Position numbers and translations under genes: made by a program
Shown here: piece after piece, positions 55,104-62,871 of the stretch
Layout of the letters: the number at the start of each line of letters is the position of its first letter
Numbering within the stretch: position 1 is the first letter of the stretch
Source of the DNA: Spirochaetia bacterium
Lineage (GTDB): Bacteria; Spirochaetota; Spirochaetia; Treponematales; Breznakiellaceae
Direction of reading: 5' to 3'
Length of the DNA: 64,000 nucleotides
Assembly (NCBI GenBank): GCA_025997595.1
Contig: BNUU01000001.1
Span: 124,001-188,000 of the forward strand
Notes under the pieces: model-generated
Databases searched by the model: none
What the model was told of the DNA's origin: nothing
The model's input: the letters and a program-made list of their open reading frames with translations, nothing else

Positions 55104-56575
55104 ACCCGTGAAAGCATATCCCACCCGACCTTCACAAAGAGCAGCGCCAGCGCCATGAGGAGAAAAAAGCGGATCAGTTTGGCCCCTTTTTTTATCGCCA
55201 GCCCTGAACCCAGATAACTTCCGGCAATGCTGAAGACCCCGGCGCAGAGACCCAGGGGCAGTACGGCACGGCCGTTCAGGAGGAATACCGCCAGGGACCC
55301 CAGGTTGGAGGCCATGTTGACGAATTTGGAATTCCCCGAGGCGGTGCGGGGGTCGAGTTTGACAAGTCCCGTGTAGAGGAGGATGAGGAAGGTGCCGGTC
55401 CCGGGTCCAAAAAAGCCGTCATAGCCGCCAATAATGAAGGAGATGATGATCGAAAAAACCAGCGCCCGGGGGCGGGGCAGGGGAGTGACTTCATCGGTAA
55501 AGCGTTTGTTTTTTAATACAAAAAAGGCCGTCACCGGCAGCACGATGAGGAGCAATTTCTGTAACCAGGATTCATCGATGATCAGGGTGAGGGACGAGCC
55601 CAGGGCGGAACCAATCAGCGCCGCCGCGATGGAGGGGATGCAGAGGAAGAGGTCCACGAACTTGTTCCGGTAATAGCGGATTGAAGCGGTCACCGAACCC
55701 ATGGAAGAGGATAGTTTGTTGGTCCCCAGGGCAAAGTGCATGGGAAGTCCCGCCAGAAGATAGGCGGGCAGGGAGATGAGTCCTCCGCCTCCGGCGATGG
55801 AATCAATAAAACCCGCCAGAAAAACCCCTCTTTCTTTTGGTGAGCGATTACTCCCGATAGCGGCCGGGGACAACATGGAACTTTCGCTTACCACCTTTCT
55901 TATCGCCAGCCCTGAACCCAGATAACTTCCGGCAATGCTGAAGACCCCGGCGCAGAGACCCAGGGGCAGTACGGCACGGCCGTTCAGGAGGAATACCGCC
56001 AGGGACCCCAGGTTGGAGGCCATGTTGACGAATTTGGAATTCCCCGAGGCGGTGCGGGGGTCGAGTTTGACAAGTCCCGTGTAGAGGAGGATGAGGAAGG
56101 TGCCGGTCCCGGGTCCAAAAAAGCCGTCATAGCCGCCAATAATGAAGGAGATGATGATCGAAAAAACCAGCGCCCGGGGGCGGGGCAGGGGAGTGACTTC
56201 ATCGGTAAAGCGTTTGTTTTTTAATACAAAAAAGGCCGTCACCGGCAGCACGATGAGGAGCAATTTCTGTAACCAGGATTCATCGATGATCAGGGTGAGG
56301 GACGAGCCCAGGGCGGAACCAATCAGCGCCGCCGCGATGGAGGGGATGCAGAGGAAGAGGTCCACGAACTTGTTCCGGTAATAGCGGATTGAAGCGGTCA
56401 CCGAACCCATGGAAGAGGATAGTTTGTTGGTCCCCAGGGCAAAGTGCATGGGAAGTCCCGCCAGAAGATAGGCGGGCAGGGAGATGAGTCCTCCGCCTCC
56501 GGCGATGGAATCAATAAAACCCGCCAGAAAAATCAGGGGGCAGACGATAAGAAAGGTGGTAAGCGAAAGTTCCAT
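55100..56575 (-). CDS. TSUP (TauE/SafE) permease with an internal duplication
   Basis: Sulfite/organosulfonate-type exporter family, normally about 250 aa with eight TM helices; here 491 aa. Residues from FLAGFIDSIAGGGGLISLPA to YLGSGLAI occur twice, identical at the DNA level (633 bp). A linker of about 25 residues between the copies (RKVVSESSMLSPAAIGSN) is encoded by a reversed copy of the gene's own 5' end. The frame stays open through both copies. Only the second copy has the native end, FFLLMALALLFVKVGWDML. The protein may not fold as a normal permease, or the duplication may be an assembly error. Confidence 0.85.
55192..55824. repeat. 633-bp direct repeat, copy A (TSUP gene body)
   Basis: Identical by eye to 55900-56532 (offset 708 bp). 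Its ends coincide with the short microhomologies GAAAAA and TTATCG, where the inverted copy begins and ends. Confidence 0.85.
55819..55905. repeat. 87-bp inverted repeat, left arm
   Basis: Reverse complement of 56545-56631 (which holds the TSUP start codon and the end of the lyxose isomerase gene). It contains a second copy of the TSUP start region on the plus strand, with an ATG at 55875. Confidence 0.85.
55900..56532. repeat. 633-bp direct repeat, copy B (TSUP gene body)
   Basis: Second copy of 55192-55824. Together with the inverted arms it forms an unusual direct-plus-inverted structure. Confidence 0.85.
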
Positions 56576-56631
56576 GTTGTCCCCGGCCGCTATCGGGAGT
56601 AATCGCTCACCAAAAGAAAGAGGGGTTTTTC
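56545..56631. repeat. 87-bp inverted repeat, right arm
   Basis: Covers the TSUP start codon, the 14-bp intergenic gap and the last 14 codons of the D-lyxose isomerase gene, including its stop. The left arm is at 55819-55905. Confidence 0.85.
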
Positions 56632-57264
56632 GTCCTCTTCAACGGCGGGAAAACGTCCCCGTTCCTCAAGAAAAAAATTATCCTGGTGATCATCATTTAC
56701 CATGGAAACTTCTCCCAGAAGCAGCTTCGCGTCATCTGACCAAAACTGATGGAACACCCCCTGAAACAGGGTGATGCTTTCTCCGGACGATAGTTTTACT
56801 ACCGTACCGGGATCAACCTGATAGTTACGGCCATCCACCGCGACCGGAACGGGAGATTTTTTGTCCAATTCCCGCTCATTAAGGGAGCTGTAAACTTGAA
56901 CATTCAGAACCCCGTTGCCGCCCCGGTTGATGATATCCTCCATTTTATTTTTGTGATAATGATAGGGCGTCACCTGACCGGGATTTACGATGAGGATCTT
57001 CTCCGCGTAATTTTTCTTACAAGCGGGATTATAAAGATTACCATTCCGGATGGTGAAAAGGAACAGGCCGGTTTTGTCAAAATCACCGCTGCCAAAATCG
57101 GTTAGATCCCAGCCAAGCTGATTCTGCCTGATTTCATCGTATTCCGTGCCCTTGTTTTTCCAGGACTCGGGGGTCCAGTACGCAAAGGGGGGCAGCTTGA
57201 ATTTCATTTCGTCAATAAAACGAATAGTCTCCCGTATATTCCGGTTGATTTCCGATCTTTTCAT
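56590..57264 (-). CDS. D-lyxose isomerase
   Basis: A 224-aa cupin sugar isomerase of the D-lyxose ketol-isomerase family (lyxose/xylulose, mannose/fructose). It starts MKRSEINRNIRETIRFIDEM with the family's PPFAYWTPESW, and the metal site is TPYHYHKNKMEDIINRGG plus FHQFWSDD. Its 3' 42 bp lie in the inverted repeat. The gene overlaps the upstream MptE-like gene by four bases. Confidence 0.88.
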   Translation of the reverse strand: MKRSEINRNIRETIRFIDEMKFKLPPFAYWTPESWKNKGTEYDEIRQNQLGWDLTDFGSGDFDKTGLFLFTIRNGNLYNPACKKNYAEKILIVNPGQVTPYHYHKNKMEDIINRGGNGVLNVQVYSSLNERELDKKSPVPVAVDGRNYQVDPGTVVKLSSGESITLFQGVFHQFWSDDAKLLLGEVSMVNDDHQDNFFLEERGRFPAVEEDEKPLFLLVSDYSR

Positions 57265-58976
57265 GATTCAGCCTCCTTTAAAGCCAATGACCAAAGTTTC
57301 AAAAAGGGATCGATTTCTGTCCGCACCCGTTTGAGGAAGGACAGGTCCGTCCCAGGGGGACGGCGGCCCCCGGCTCCCGCGCAGTCGGGGAAATGCGCCC
57401 AAAGGTAGTCGCAGATATCCAGGATGCTTTCTGTTTTGTCCGCCTCCGCCGCGATTTCCCCCTTGAGGATGCCCCGCAGGGTCAGGAGCGCCTCCTGCTC
57501 CCGGCGGATAAAGCCGGTGAGCATTTTAGTTTTCTGCTGAACATCGGCATCCGGCGGAGGGGGCGCAGGGTGTATGGGCGGCGGTTCTGTGCCCGGCGGG
57601 GAAGGGCGGTCTCCGCTTAATATGGCAAAGGCCCTTTCCGGGCTTACCGTTTCAATTCCCAGGGGGAGGCCGGCGCCGCTGATATCCCACAGTCGGGCGC
57701 TTCCGGCGTTTCCTGCGCCAAATTCCCGCTCAAAAAGATCCCGGTAGCCCCGCATGGCCGGATCGCTGCGGACCGGGACGCCGGATTTTGACTGGGCGCT
57801 GAAGGCGGCGGAACGGAAGGCGGCTTCTGGATTGAGGATGCCCCGGAGGCGGCTCTGCCGCCTGAGCCGTTCCCGGTACCCCGGTGTGGAGCGGGCATGG
57901 TAACAGTCCAGGGTGAAGGAAAAGTCGATACCGCCGGTAATTACCGGCCCTGAGCCGAGCCGCAGGGCGATTGCAACGGCGGTCAGTCCCACCGAACCCA
58001 GGGGGGGGAAACGTTCCGGGAGCAGGCCCGCCTCCCTGAGCCGATTAAAAAGGCTTATCTCCGTCCAGGGGGTAAAAAAGAGGAAGCCCTGCCCCCCAAG
58101 GACTTCGGCGGTGGCGGGCAGGGCGGAAAGGTCCATGGCCACCGGCAGTTCCCAATCCCCGCCGCCGATGAAGTCCTGCAGGTTCCAGTGCTGACTTTCC
58201 AGGGCAATTACCAGATCGGGCTTGATGTTCCGGGCCTTTAACGCGGCAAGGGCGGTATCCACACAGATGATTTTAAAGGGCCGCCCGGCGCTTTCTCCGA
58301 AAAAGGCCGCAAGCCCGTCCAGAACTTTATCCAGGGAAGGGCCCGCCCCAAGGACCAGGGTGGGGCTGCTGCCAAAGGAAAGGCGCCACAGGGACGGCCG
58401 GCGGGCAAGCAGCGCAAGGTTCCGCACCGCGTTGGAGATATAGCGCCGCCCCAGCTTAACCAGCGTCATGGCGTTACCCCAGTCCAGGGCGATGTCCCGG
58501 CGGAGCGCATCCGCAAGGGTATCGTAAAGTTCCGTGTCCAGACGCCAGCCCCCGGTCAGGCGGAGCATTTCCACCCGGCGGAACCGGCGGCTGCCCCAGG
58601 TTTGCCTGACAAAGCCGCAGAGGGCGGCGCTTTCCCGCAGGCCGGAGAGGCGCAGCCGGCTTTCCTGCAGCAGAACACCCATCTCTGCACGGGAAAAGGC
58701 CAGCAGCTTTTCATCGGTTTCGACACAGAGGATCGCCGAATCGGCGTGTATATTGCTTAACTTTTCCAGAAACTTCGGAAGACCGTAACCGTAAAGGGGG
58801 GAGGGGCAAAAATAGAGGGTCCGGCTGAGGGGGGGGACGGCATCCGCCGCCCGTTCCGCCTGGCTAATGGGGTCTATAACGGAAAGAAGGGTTTTCCCCT
58901 TGTAGGCAACAGAAAAACCCCGGCGGCCCCCAAGCTGCCGGGGGGTATCATCGGAAAGCGACCCGGCGGGGCGCAT
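57261..58976 (-). CDS. MptE-like (DUF115) protein, motility-associated glycosylation type
   Basis: A 571-aa protein of the DUF115/6-hydroxymethylpterin pyrophosphokinase MptE-like group. The core motif is PTLVLGAGPSLDKVLDGLAA (about 195-215), with CVDTALAALKARNIKPDLVI and the later GPVITGGIDFSF. In bacteria such proteins (Maf-like) transfer nonulosonic acids to flagellin. No flagellar or sialic-acid gene lies in the window. A Pro-rich linker (PSPPGTEPPPIHPAPPPP) precedes a helical C-terminus. It lies 3 bp after the PpiD-like gene. Confidence 0.75.
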   Translation of the reverse strand: MRPAGSLSDDTPRQLGGRRGFSVAYKGKTLLSVIDPISQAERAADAVPPLSRTLYFCPSPLYGYGLPKFLEKLSNIHADSAILCVETDEKLLAFSRAEMGVLLQESRLRLSGLRESAALCGFVRQTWGSRRFRRVEMLRLTGGWRLDTELYDTLADALRRDIALDWGNAMTLVKLGRRYISNAVRNLALLARRPSLWRLSFGSSPTLVLGAGPSLDKVLDGLAAFFGESAGRPFKIICVDTALAALKARNIKPDLVIALESQHWNLQDFIGGGDWELPVAMDLSALPATAEVLGGQGFLFFTPWTEISLFNRLREAGLLPERFPPLGSVGLTAVAIALRLGSGPVITGGIDFSFTLDCYHARSTPGYRERLRRQSRLRGILNPEAAFRSAAFSAQSKSGVPVRSDPAMRGYRDLFEREFGAGNAGSARLWDISGAGLPLGIETVSPERAFAILSGDRPSPPGTEPPPIHPAPPPPDADVQQKTKMLTGFIRREQEALLTLRGILKGEIAAEADKTESILDICDYLWAHFPDCAGAGGRRPPGTDLSFLKRVRTEIDPFLKLWSLALKEAES

Positions 58977-58979
58977 GTA

Positions 58980-60605
58980 CTAATTCTGGGCCCAAAGGTA
59001 ACGAATGAAGGTATCCATAAAACGATCCTCCAGTTTTTCGCTCTTGAGAAAGAAGGAATGTATCGACTGTTCGGAGATGGAACTGAGCGCAAAGGAGTAT
59101 CGGGATTTAACATTGTCCAGACTTTCCTCGTCTGCACTGGTTTCTTCCAGAGGATACAGAACGATTACATTGTTCCCCACGACCAGTGGCTTTGAAGAGG
59201 TATACAGGGGGGTTGAGAAGGCGGTGAGCCAGAAATTTTCATTGGACGCCGCGCCGGCAAGCTCCGCCGCCTGAAACGACGAGAGCAGGGGGAAAATTCC
59301 AATGGCGCCGTACTGGGTAGAGATTTGCAGATCGCCGTAATTGACGGGAAGGGGGCCAAAGCTGAATTTTTGCAGCCCCTTCTGGTAGACGGCTTCCTCG
59401 AAACCGGTTCTTCCAACCCTTATCCGGTTTCCGTTTTCATCGGTAGACCATTCCGCCGTCCGGCCCCGTTCAAATTCCACCGCGATATTGGTCAGATCTT
59501 CTGCTTCCTTGAAGTAGAAGTCTTCCACCCGGCCCCGTACAAATTCCATTACATAGGAGCGGATCTTGCCCAACACCGTATTGTCGGTGGTATCTGCAGG
59601 GTAAACGGCGTCCTCCGCCCGGAAAAAGGCCCATTCTGAGCCTAGTTTGATGACATCACTGTATTCACCCCGGGGAAGGCCGATAAGCTGTTCCTGCTGC
59701 CCTGCGTCCAGCCCTTCGGAAGAAAGCTCATAGGCCATTTTTATGCCCATATCACCGCCCTGTTCGGCATAGCTGTCCTGGGAATGGGTTTTGGCGGCAT
59801 CCTCAAAGGTTGAAATCCCGTCTTTTATGGAAGCAAGAACCTGCCGGGCCTCCCTTTCGTTTGCGCTGATGGTAATCCGGGAAAGATGGGTGGTCTTGAA
59901 AAGAGCCGGATTTTCCGCCGCATAGGCGATGACTTCCTGATCAGGGTATGCGTCGATGGAAAAGGCAACCCCATCAAAACGCCGCTGCCGGGCGGCCATA
60001 TTGGTGACAAAAGCCTCTTCTTTGGAAGATCGCCTCAGTTCCTCAATATCCTGATGGTAATGGCGTTCGGCAATACCTTCCTGAACCTGCCGCCACATGG
60101 CCATCCGGGCGGTATTGTCATATTGCCGGTATTTGGCGGAGGAAAACCGGCCGTTTTCCTGGAACTGGGGCAGCTGGGCTACCTCACGGTCAACCAGATC
60201 CTTGGGGGCAAGATAGCCCGCCTTTTTCATTTCCTGAAGAATTCCCGTATGTACCACGGTTTCCTCAAAGGCCTGCCGCCAGACCTGGTAGCTCATATAC
60301 TGGGCATTGCCTTCATTTATTGAAGACCGGTAGTTATATTCGATATTGTTCTGCATCTGGGCAAAATAGTTCCCCGGCACATAGCTGATGGGAACCTTGT
60401 CATAGGCGCCGAAATTCAGATCCGCCGGGGCTCCGCCCCCCCCCACGCCGGGGATGGCGGGAACCAGCACAAAAGCCACGATAACAATGATAAGAACAAC
60501 AATGGTCCCGATAAAAACGAAGGGATTTGCCTTAAACCGCCGGACTATTTCCGATTTGGAAGAATTTTCCCCCGAATCAGGCTGCTTTTTCACCTTATTA
60601 GCCAT
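58980..60605 (-). CDS. PpiD/SurA-like membrane-anchored chaperone
   Basis: A 541-aa protein with one TM near the N-terminus (about 30-50, FVFIGTIVVLIIVIVAFVLV) and a large periplasmic region. It contains a SurA_N-like helical domain and a parvulin-type stretch (THSQDSYAEQGGDMG, then GLPRGEYSDVIKLGSEWAFF). That layout is typical of PpiD-like foldases in the spirochaete periplasm. Prolyl-isomerase activity is not assured because several catalytic positions cannot be judged by eye. Confidence 0.78.
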   Translation of the reverse strand: MANKVKKQPDSGENSSKSEIVRRFKANPFVFIGTIVVLIIVIVAFVLVPAIPGVGGGGAPADLNFGAYDKVPISYVPGNYFAQMQNNIEYNYRSSINEGNAQYMSYQVWRQAFEETVVHTGILQEMKKAGYLAPKDLVDREVAQLPQFQENGRFSSAKYRQYDNTARMAMWRQVQEGIAERHYHQDIEELRRSSKEEAFVTNMAARQRRFDGVAFSIDAYPDQEVIAYAAENPALFKTTHLSRITISANEREARQVLASIKDGISTFEDAAKTHSQDSYAEQGGDMGIKMAYELSSEGLDAGQQEQLIGLPRGEYSDVIKLGSEWAFFRAEDAVYPADTTDNTVLGKIRSYVMEFVRGRVEDFYFKEAEDLTNIAVEFERGRTAEWSTDENGNRIRVGRTGFEEAVYQKGLQKFSFGPLPVNYGDLQISTQYGAIGIFPLLSSFQAAELAGAASNENFWLTAFSTPLYTSSKPLVVGNNVIVLYPLEETSADEESLDNVKSRYSFALSSISEQSIHSFFLKSEKLEDRFMDTFIRYLWAQN

Positions 60606-60750
60606 AAAAAATCATACCTCACACCTGTATTAACCATAGCATAACCGCCGGTGATGGTCTAGGGGGTAAAGAAACGGGGACATTTCTATCTTGTGCTGAC
60701 AGGCTGCCATGTTACGCCACGTAAAAAACGAACCATAGGAGAACCGATGC

Positions 60751-60779
60751 TTGACTTTTTTTCATCCTTTCATTAATAT
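60751..60779 (+). promoter_or_regulatory. Sigma-70 promoter for tRNA-Asp
   Basis: TTGACT (60751-60756), a 17-bp spacer and TAATAT (60774-60779), 12 bp before the tRNA. The preceding gap from 60606 to 60750 holds no convincing gene. Confidence 0.5.
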
Positions 60780-60791
60780 ATTTAAACCATT

Positions 60792-60866
60792 GGGGACGTA
60801 GCGAAGCTGGTTTATCGCGCTGGCCTGTCAAGCCGGAGATCGCGGGTTCAAGCCCCGTCGTTCCCG
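60792..60866 (+). tRNA. tRNA-Asp (anticodon GTC)
   Basis: Cloverleaf with acceptor GGGGACG/CGTTCCC (one G-U), anticodon stem CTGGC/GCCGG around CTGTCAA, T arm GCGGGTTCAAGCCCCGT and discriminator G. CCA is not encoded. Confidence 0.94.
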
Positions 60867-60868
60867 TC

Positions 60869-60900
60869 AGCCCGTCTGTATGGACGGGCTTTTCATTTTT
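60869..60900 (+). terminator. Terminator between tRNA-Asp and tRNA-Pro
   Basis: AGCCCGTC (60869-60876) and GACGGGCT (60883-60890) with a 6-nt loop, then TTTCATTTTT. No promoter is obvious between it and tRNA-Pro, so that gene may depend on read-through. Confidence 0.7.
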
Positions 60901-60909
60901 CAGCATTTT

Positions 60910-60982
60910 CGGGTAATAGCGCAGTTGGTAGCGCGCCTGGTTCGGGACTAGGAGGTCCCCGGTTCGAATCCGGGTTGCCCGA
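60910..60982 (+). tRNA. tRNA-Pro (anticodon CGG)
   Basis: Cloverleaf of 73 nt: acceptor CGGGTAA/TTGCCCG, anticodon stem CCTGG/CTAGG around TTCGGGA, and T arm CCCGGTTCGAATCCGGG. The discriminator is A; CCA is not encoded. Its 17-nt 3' end CGAATCCGGGTTGCCCG recurs three times exactly and once in decayed form downstream. Confidence 0.93.
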
Positions 60983-61750
60983 TAAGTTAACACAATAGCA
61001 AACTAAAGCTACAGTCCCCAAAAAGGTGGATTCGAAGCGGAGCGTCTGGCATCCCGGCCAAGGCGATAGCCTTGACCGAAAAGGCGCGACACAGGACGTG
61101 TCGCGGGACGCGCAGCCGGGCTGGAAGGCGCTTACAGGAGGTAAGCGCCTGGAAGCCGAATCCGGGTTGCCCGATAAGTTAACATAGTAACAAACTAAAG
61201 CTACAGTCCCCAAAAAAGGTGGATTCGAAGCGGAGCGCTTGGCATCCCGGCCAAGGCGATAGCCTTGACCAATAAGGCAAGGTGCATGGATGCACCTTGG
61301 AGCGCGCAGCCGGGCTGGAAGGCGCTTACAGGAGGTAAGCGCCTGGAAGCCGAATCCGGGTTGCCCGATAAATTAACACAATAATAAACGACTGTTACAG
61401 TCCCCCAAAACGGTGGATTCGAAGCGGAGCGCTTGGCGTCCAGGCCAAGGCGATAGCCTTGACCGAAAAGGCAAGGTGCATGGATGCACCTTGGAGCGCG
61501 CAGCCGGGCTGGAAGGCGCTTACAGGAGGTAAGCGCCTGGAAGCCGAATCCGGGTTGCCCGAGGAAGTAACATAATAATAAACTAAAGCTACAGTCCCCC
61601 AAAAAGGTGGATTCGAAGCGGAGCGCTTGGCATCCCGGCCAAGGCGATAGCCTTGACCAATAAGGCAAGGTGCATGGATGCACCTTGGAGCGCGCAGCCG
61701 GGCTGGAAGGCGCTTACAGGAGGTAAGCGCCTGGAAGCCGAATCCGCCTT
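60983..61750 (+). repeat. Array of four ~194-bp hairpin cassettes, each ending in the tRNA-Pro 3' tail
   Basis: Units end with CGAATCCGGGTTGCCCG at 61157-61173, 61351-61367 and 61545-61561, after the tRNA's own copy at 60965-60981 (steps 192, 194, 194). The fourth unit ends in a diverged tail at about 61739. Each unit has a closing arm GGATTCG (61028-61034 in unit 1) complementary to CGAATCC of the tail, a CAAGGC-GATA-GCCTTG hairpin, a variable hairpin (unit 1 CGCGACAC-AGGAC-GTGTCGCG; units 2-4 AAGGTGCA-TGGA-TGCACCTT), and AGGCGCTTAC-AGGAG-GTAAGCGCCT. No protein is evident. The gap from the tRNA to the next gene contains nothing else. Confidence 0.85.
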
Positions 61751-61800
61751 GCCTTATATCTTAGTATTCCTACGCAATAAAGATAAAGCCTTTGTTCTTT

Positions 61801-61829
61801 TTGACAATTGCCTGTTAATGATGTATAAT
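61801..61829 (+). promoter_or_regulatory. Perfect sigma-70 promoter for the URO-D-family gene
   Basis: TTGACA (61801-61806), a 17-bp spacer and TATAAT (61824-61829). AAGGA lies at 61844-61848, and the ATG at 61857. Confidence 0.8.
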
Positions 61830-61856
61830 CATTAGTTAAGGATAAGGAAATAAAAG

Positions 61857-62816
61857 ATGGATAAACGGGAATTATTATTGGCGGTCATTGCGGGTGAAAC
61901 GACCGGGCGTATTCCCTGCGGTTTTTGGCATCATTTTTCGGATGATGAAAAATTCGCAGGCGCTTCAATACGGGCTCATAAAGAATATTTCGAAGCCGCC
62001 GATCCCGACATGTTAAAGGTAATGAATGAGCACATGTATCAACTGGACCGGAAAATTTCCCGGCCGGAAGACTGGCGAAAAATTCAGCGGCAAAAATTTA
62101 ACGATACCCCCTATGTTGACTTTATCGAAGAATTTAAAGCCATCCGGAAGGAGATCCCCTCTGATGTGCCCATGCTTGCCACAATACACGGCGTGTTTGC
62201 CTCCGGATATCATGGGACTGAAGAGAGGCCGGGGGATCATTTTTCAGATCCGGACAACCTGGTTTCCCGTCATTTGCGGGAGGATCCTGAATCGGTTTGT
62301 ATGGGACTGCGGACTATTGCCGAAACATTGGCGGAACTTGCGGTTAAACTGAAACAGGCGGGGGCGGATGGCATTTATTATGCGGCGCTGGGCGGAGAGC
62401 GTTACCGCTTTACCCAGGAGGTACTGGAAAAATATGTGATCCCCCTGGATTCTTATGTCATTGATGCAATCCGGGACGCTGGTTTATTGAGCGTGCTGCA
62501 TATTTGCAAAGATAAGGTGCGGCTTCCAAGTTATAGTACGGTCAATGCGGATATTGTTAACTGGGCTGTTCACGACTGCGAATATTCCCTCGCCGACGGC
62601 CGTAACCTGTTTCCGGGTAAGACGCTGCTTGGCGGGTTCGATGATCGTTCCGGAATTCTGGTGGAAGGATCGGCGGATGAAATCAGAGCCGAAGCGGAAA
62701 GAATTCTTGCAGAGGCCGGACGAATAAAATTCATTTTAGGGGCGGATTGTACCCTGCCGGATGACATTGAAATTTGGCGGGTTAATACGGTACAGGACTG
62801 GGCAGCAAAAAAGTAA
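61857..62816 (+). CDS. Uroporphyrinogen decarboxylase (URO-D)-family protein
   Basis: A 319-aa TIM-barrel protein of the URO-D superfamily, which includes haem enzymes and corrinoid methyltransferases. It has an N-terminal ELLLAVIAGETTGRIPCGFW, central KQAGADGIYYAALGGERYRF, HICKD in the active-site region, and the late NLFPGKTLLGGFDDRSGIL. It lacks the haem-pathway URO-D N-terminal Arg pattern, so a methyltransferase-type or sugar-related role is more likely. It is followed 55 bp later by an ABC solute-binding protein. Confidence 0.75.
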   Translation: MDKRELLLAVIAGETTGRIPCGFWHHFSDDEKFAGASIRAHKEYFEAADPDMLKVMNEHMYQLDRKISRPEDWRKIQRQKFNDTPYVDFIEEFKAIRKEIPSDVPMLATIHGVFASGYHGTEERPGDHFSDPDNLVSRHLREDPESVCMGLRTIAETLAELAVKLKQAGADGIYYAALGGERYRFTQEVLEKYVIPLDSYVIDAIRDAGLLSVLHICKDKVRLPSYSTVNADIVNWAVHDCEYSLADGRNLFPGKTLLGGFDDRSGILVEGSADEIRAEAERILAEAGRIKFILGADCTLPDDIEIWRVNTVQDWAAKK

Positions 62817-62871
62817 CAGGGGTACTACAGGACATTTTTTTGTCTTGAAATTTATTTTGAGGAGAAAAAAC

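Noticed and set aside
60983..61750. CRISPR array
   Set aside because: Units are about 194 bp and nearly identical throughout, with no short repeat/variable spacer pattern and no cas genes.
60983..61750. Integron cassette array (attC sites)
   Set aside because: Units are hairpin-rich but I could not place convincing RYYYAAC/GTTRRRY core sites, and no cassette ORFs or integrase are present.
60983..61750. Four extra tRNA-Pro genes
   Set aside because: Only the 3' tail of the tRNA is copied in each unit; there is no D arm or anticodon arm.
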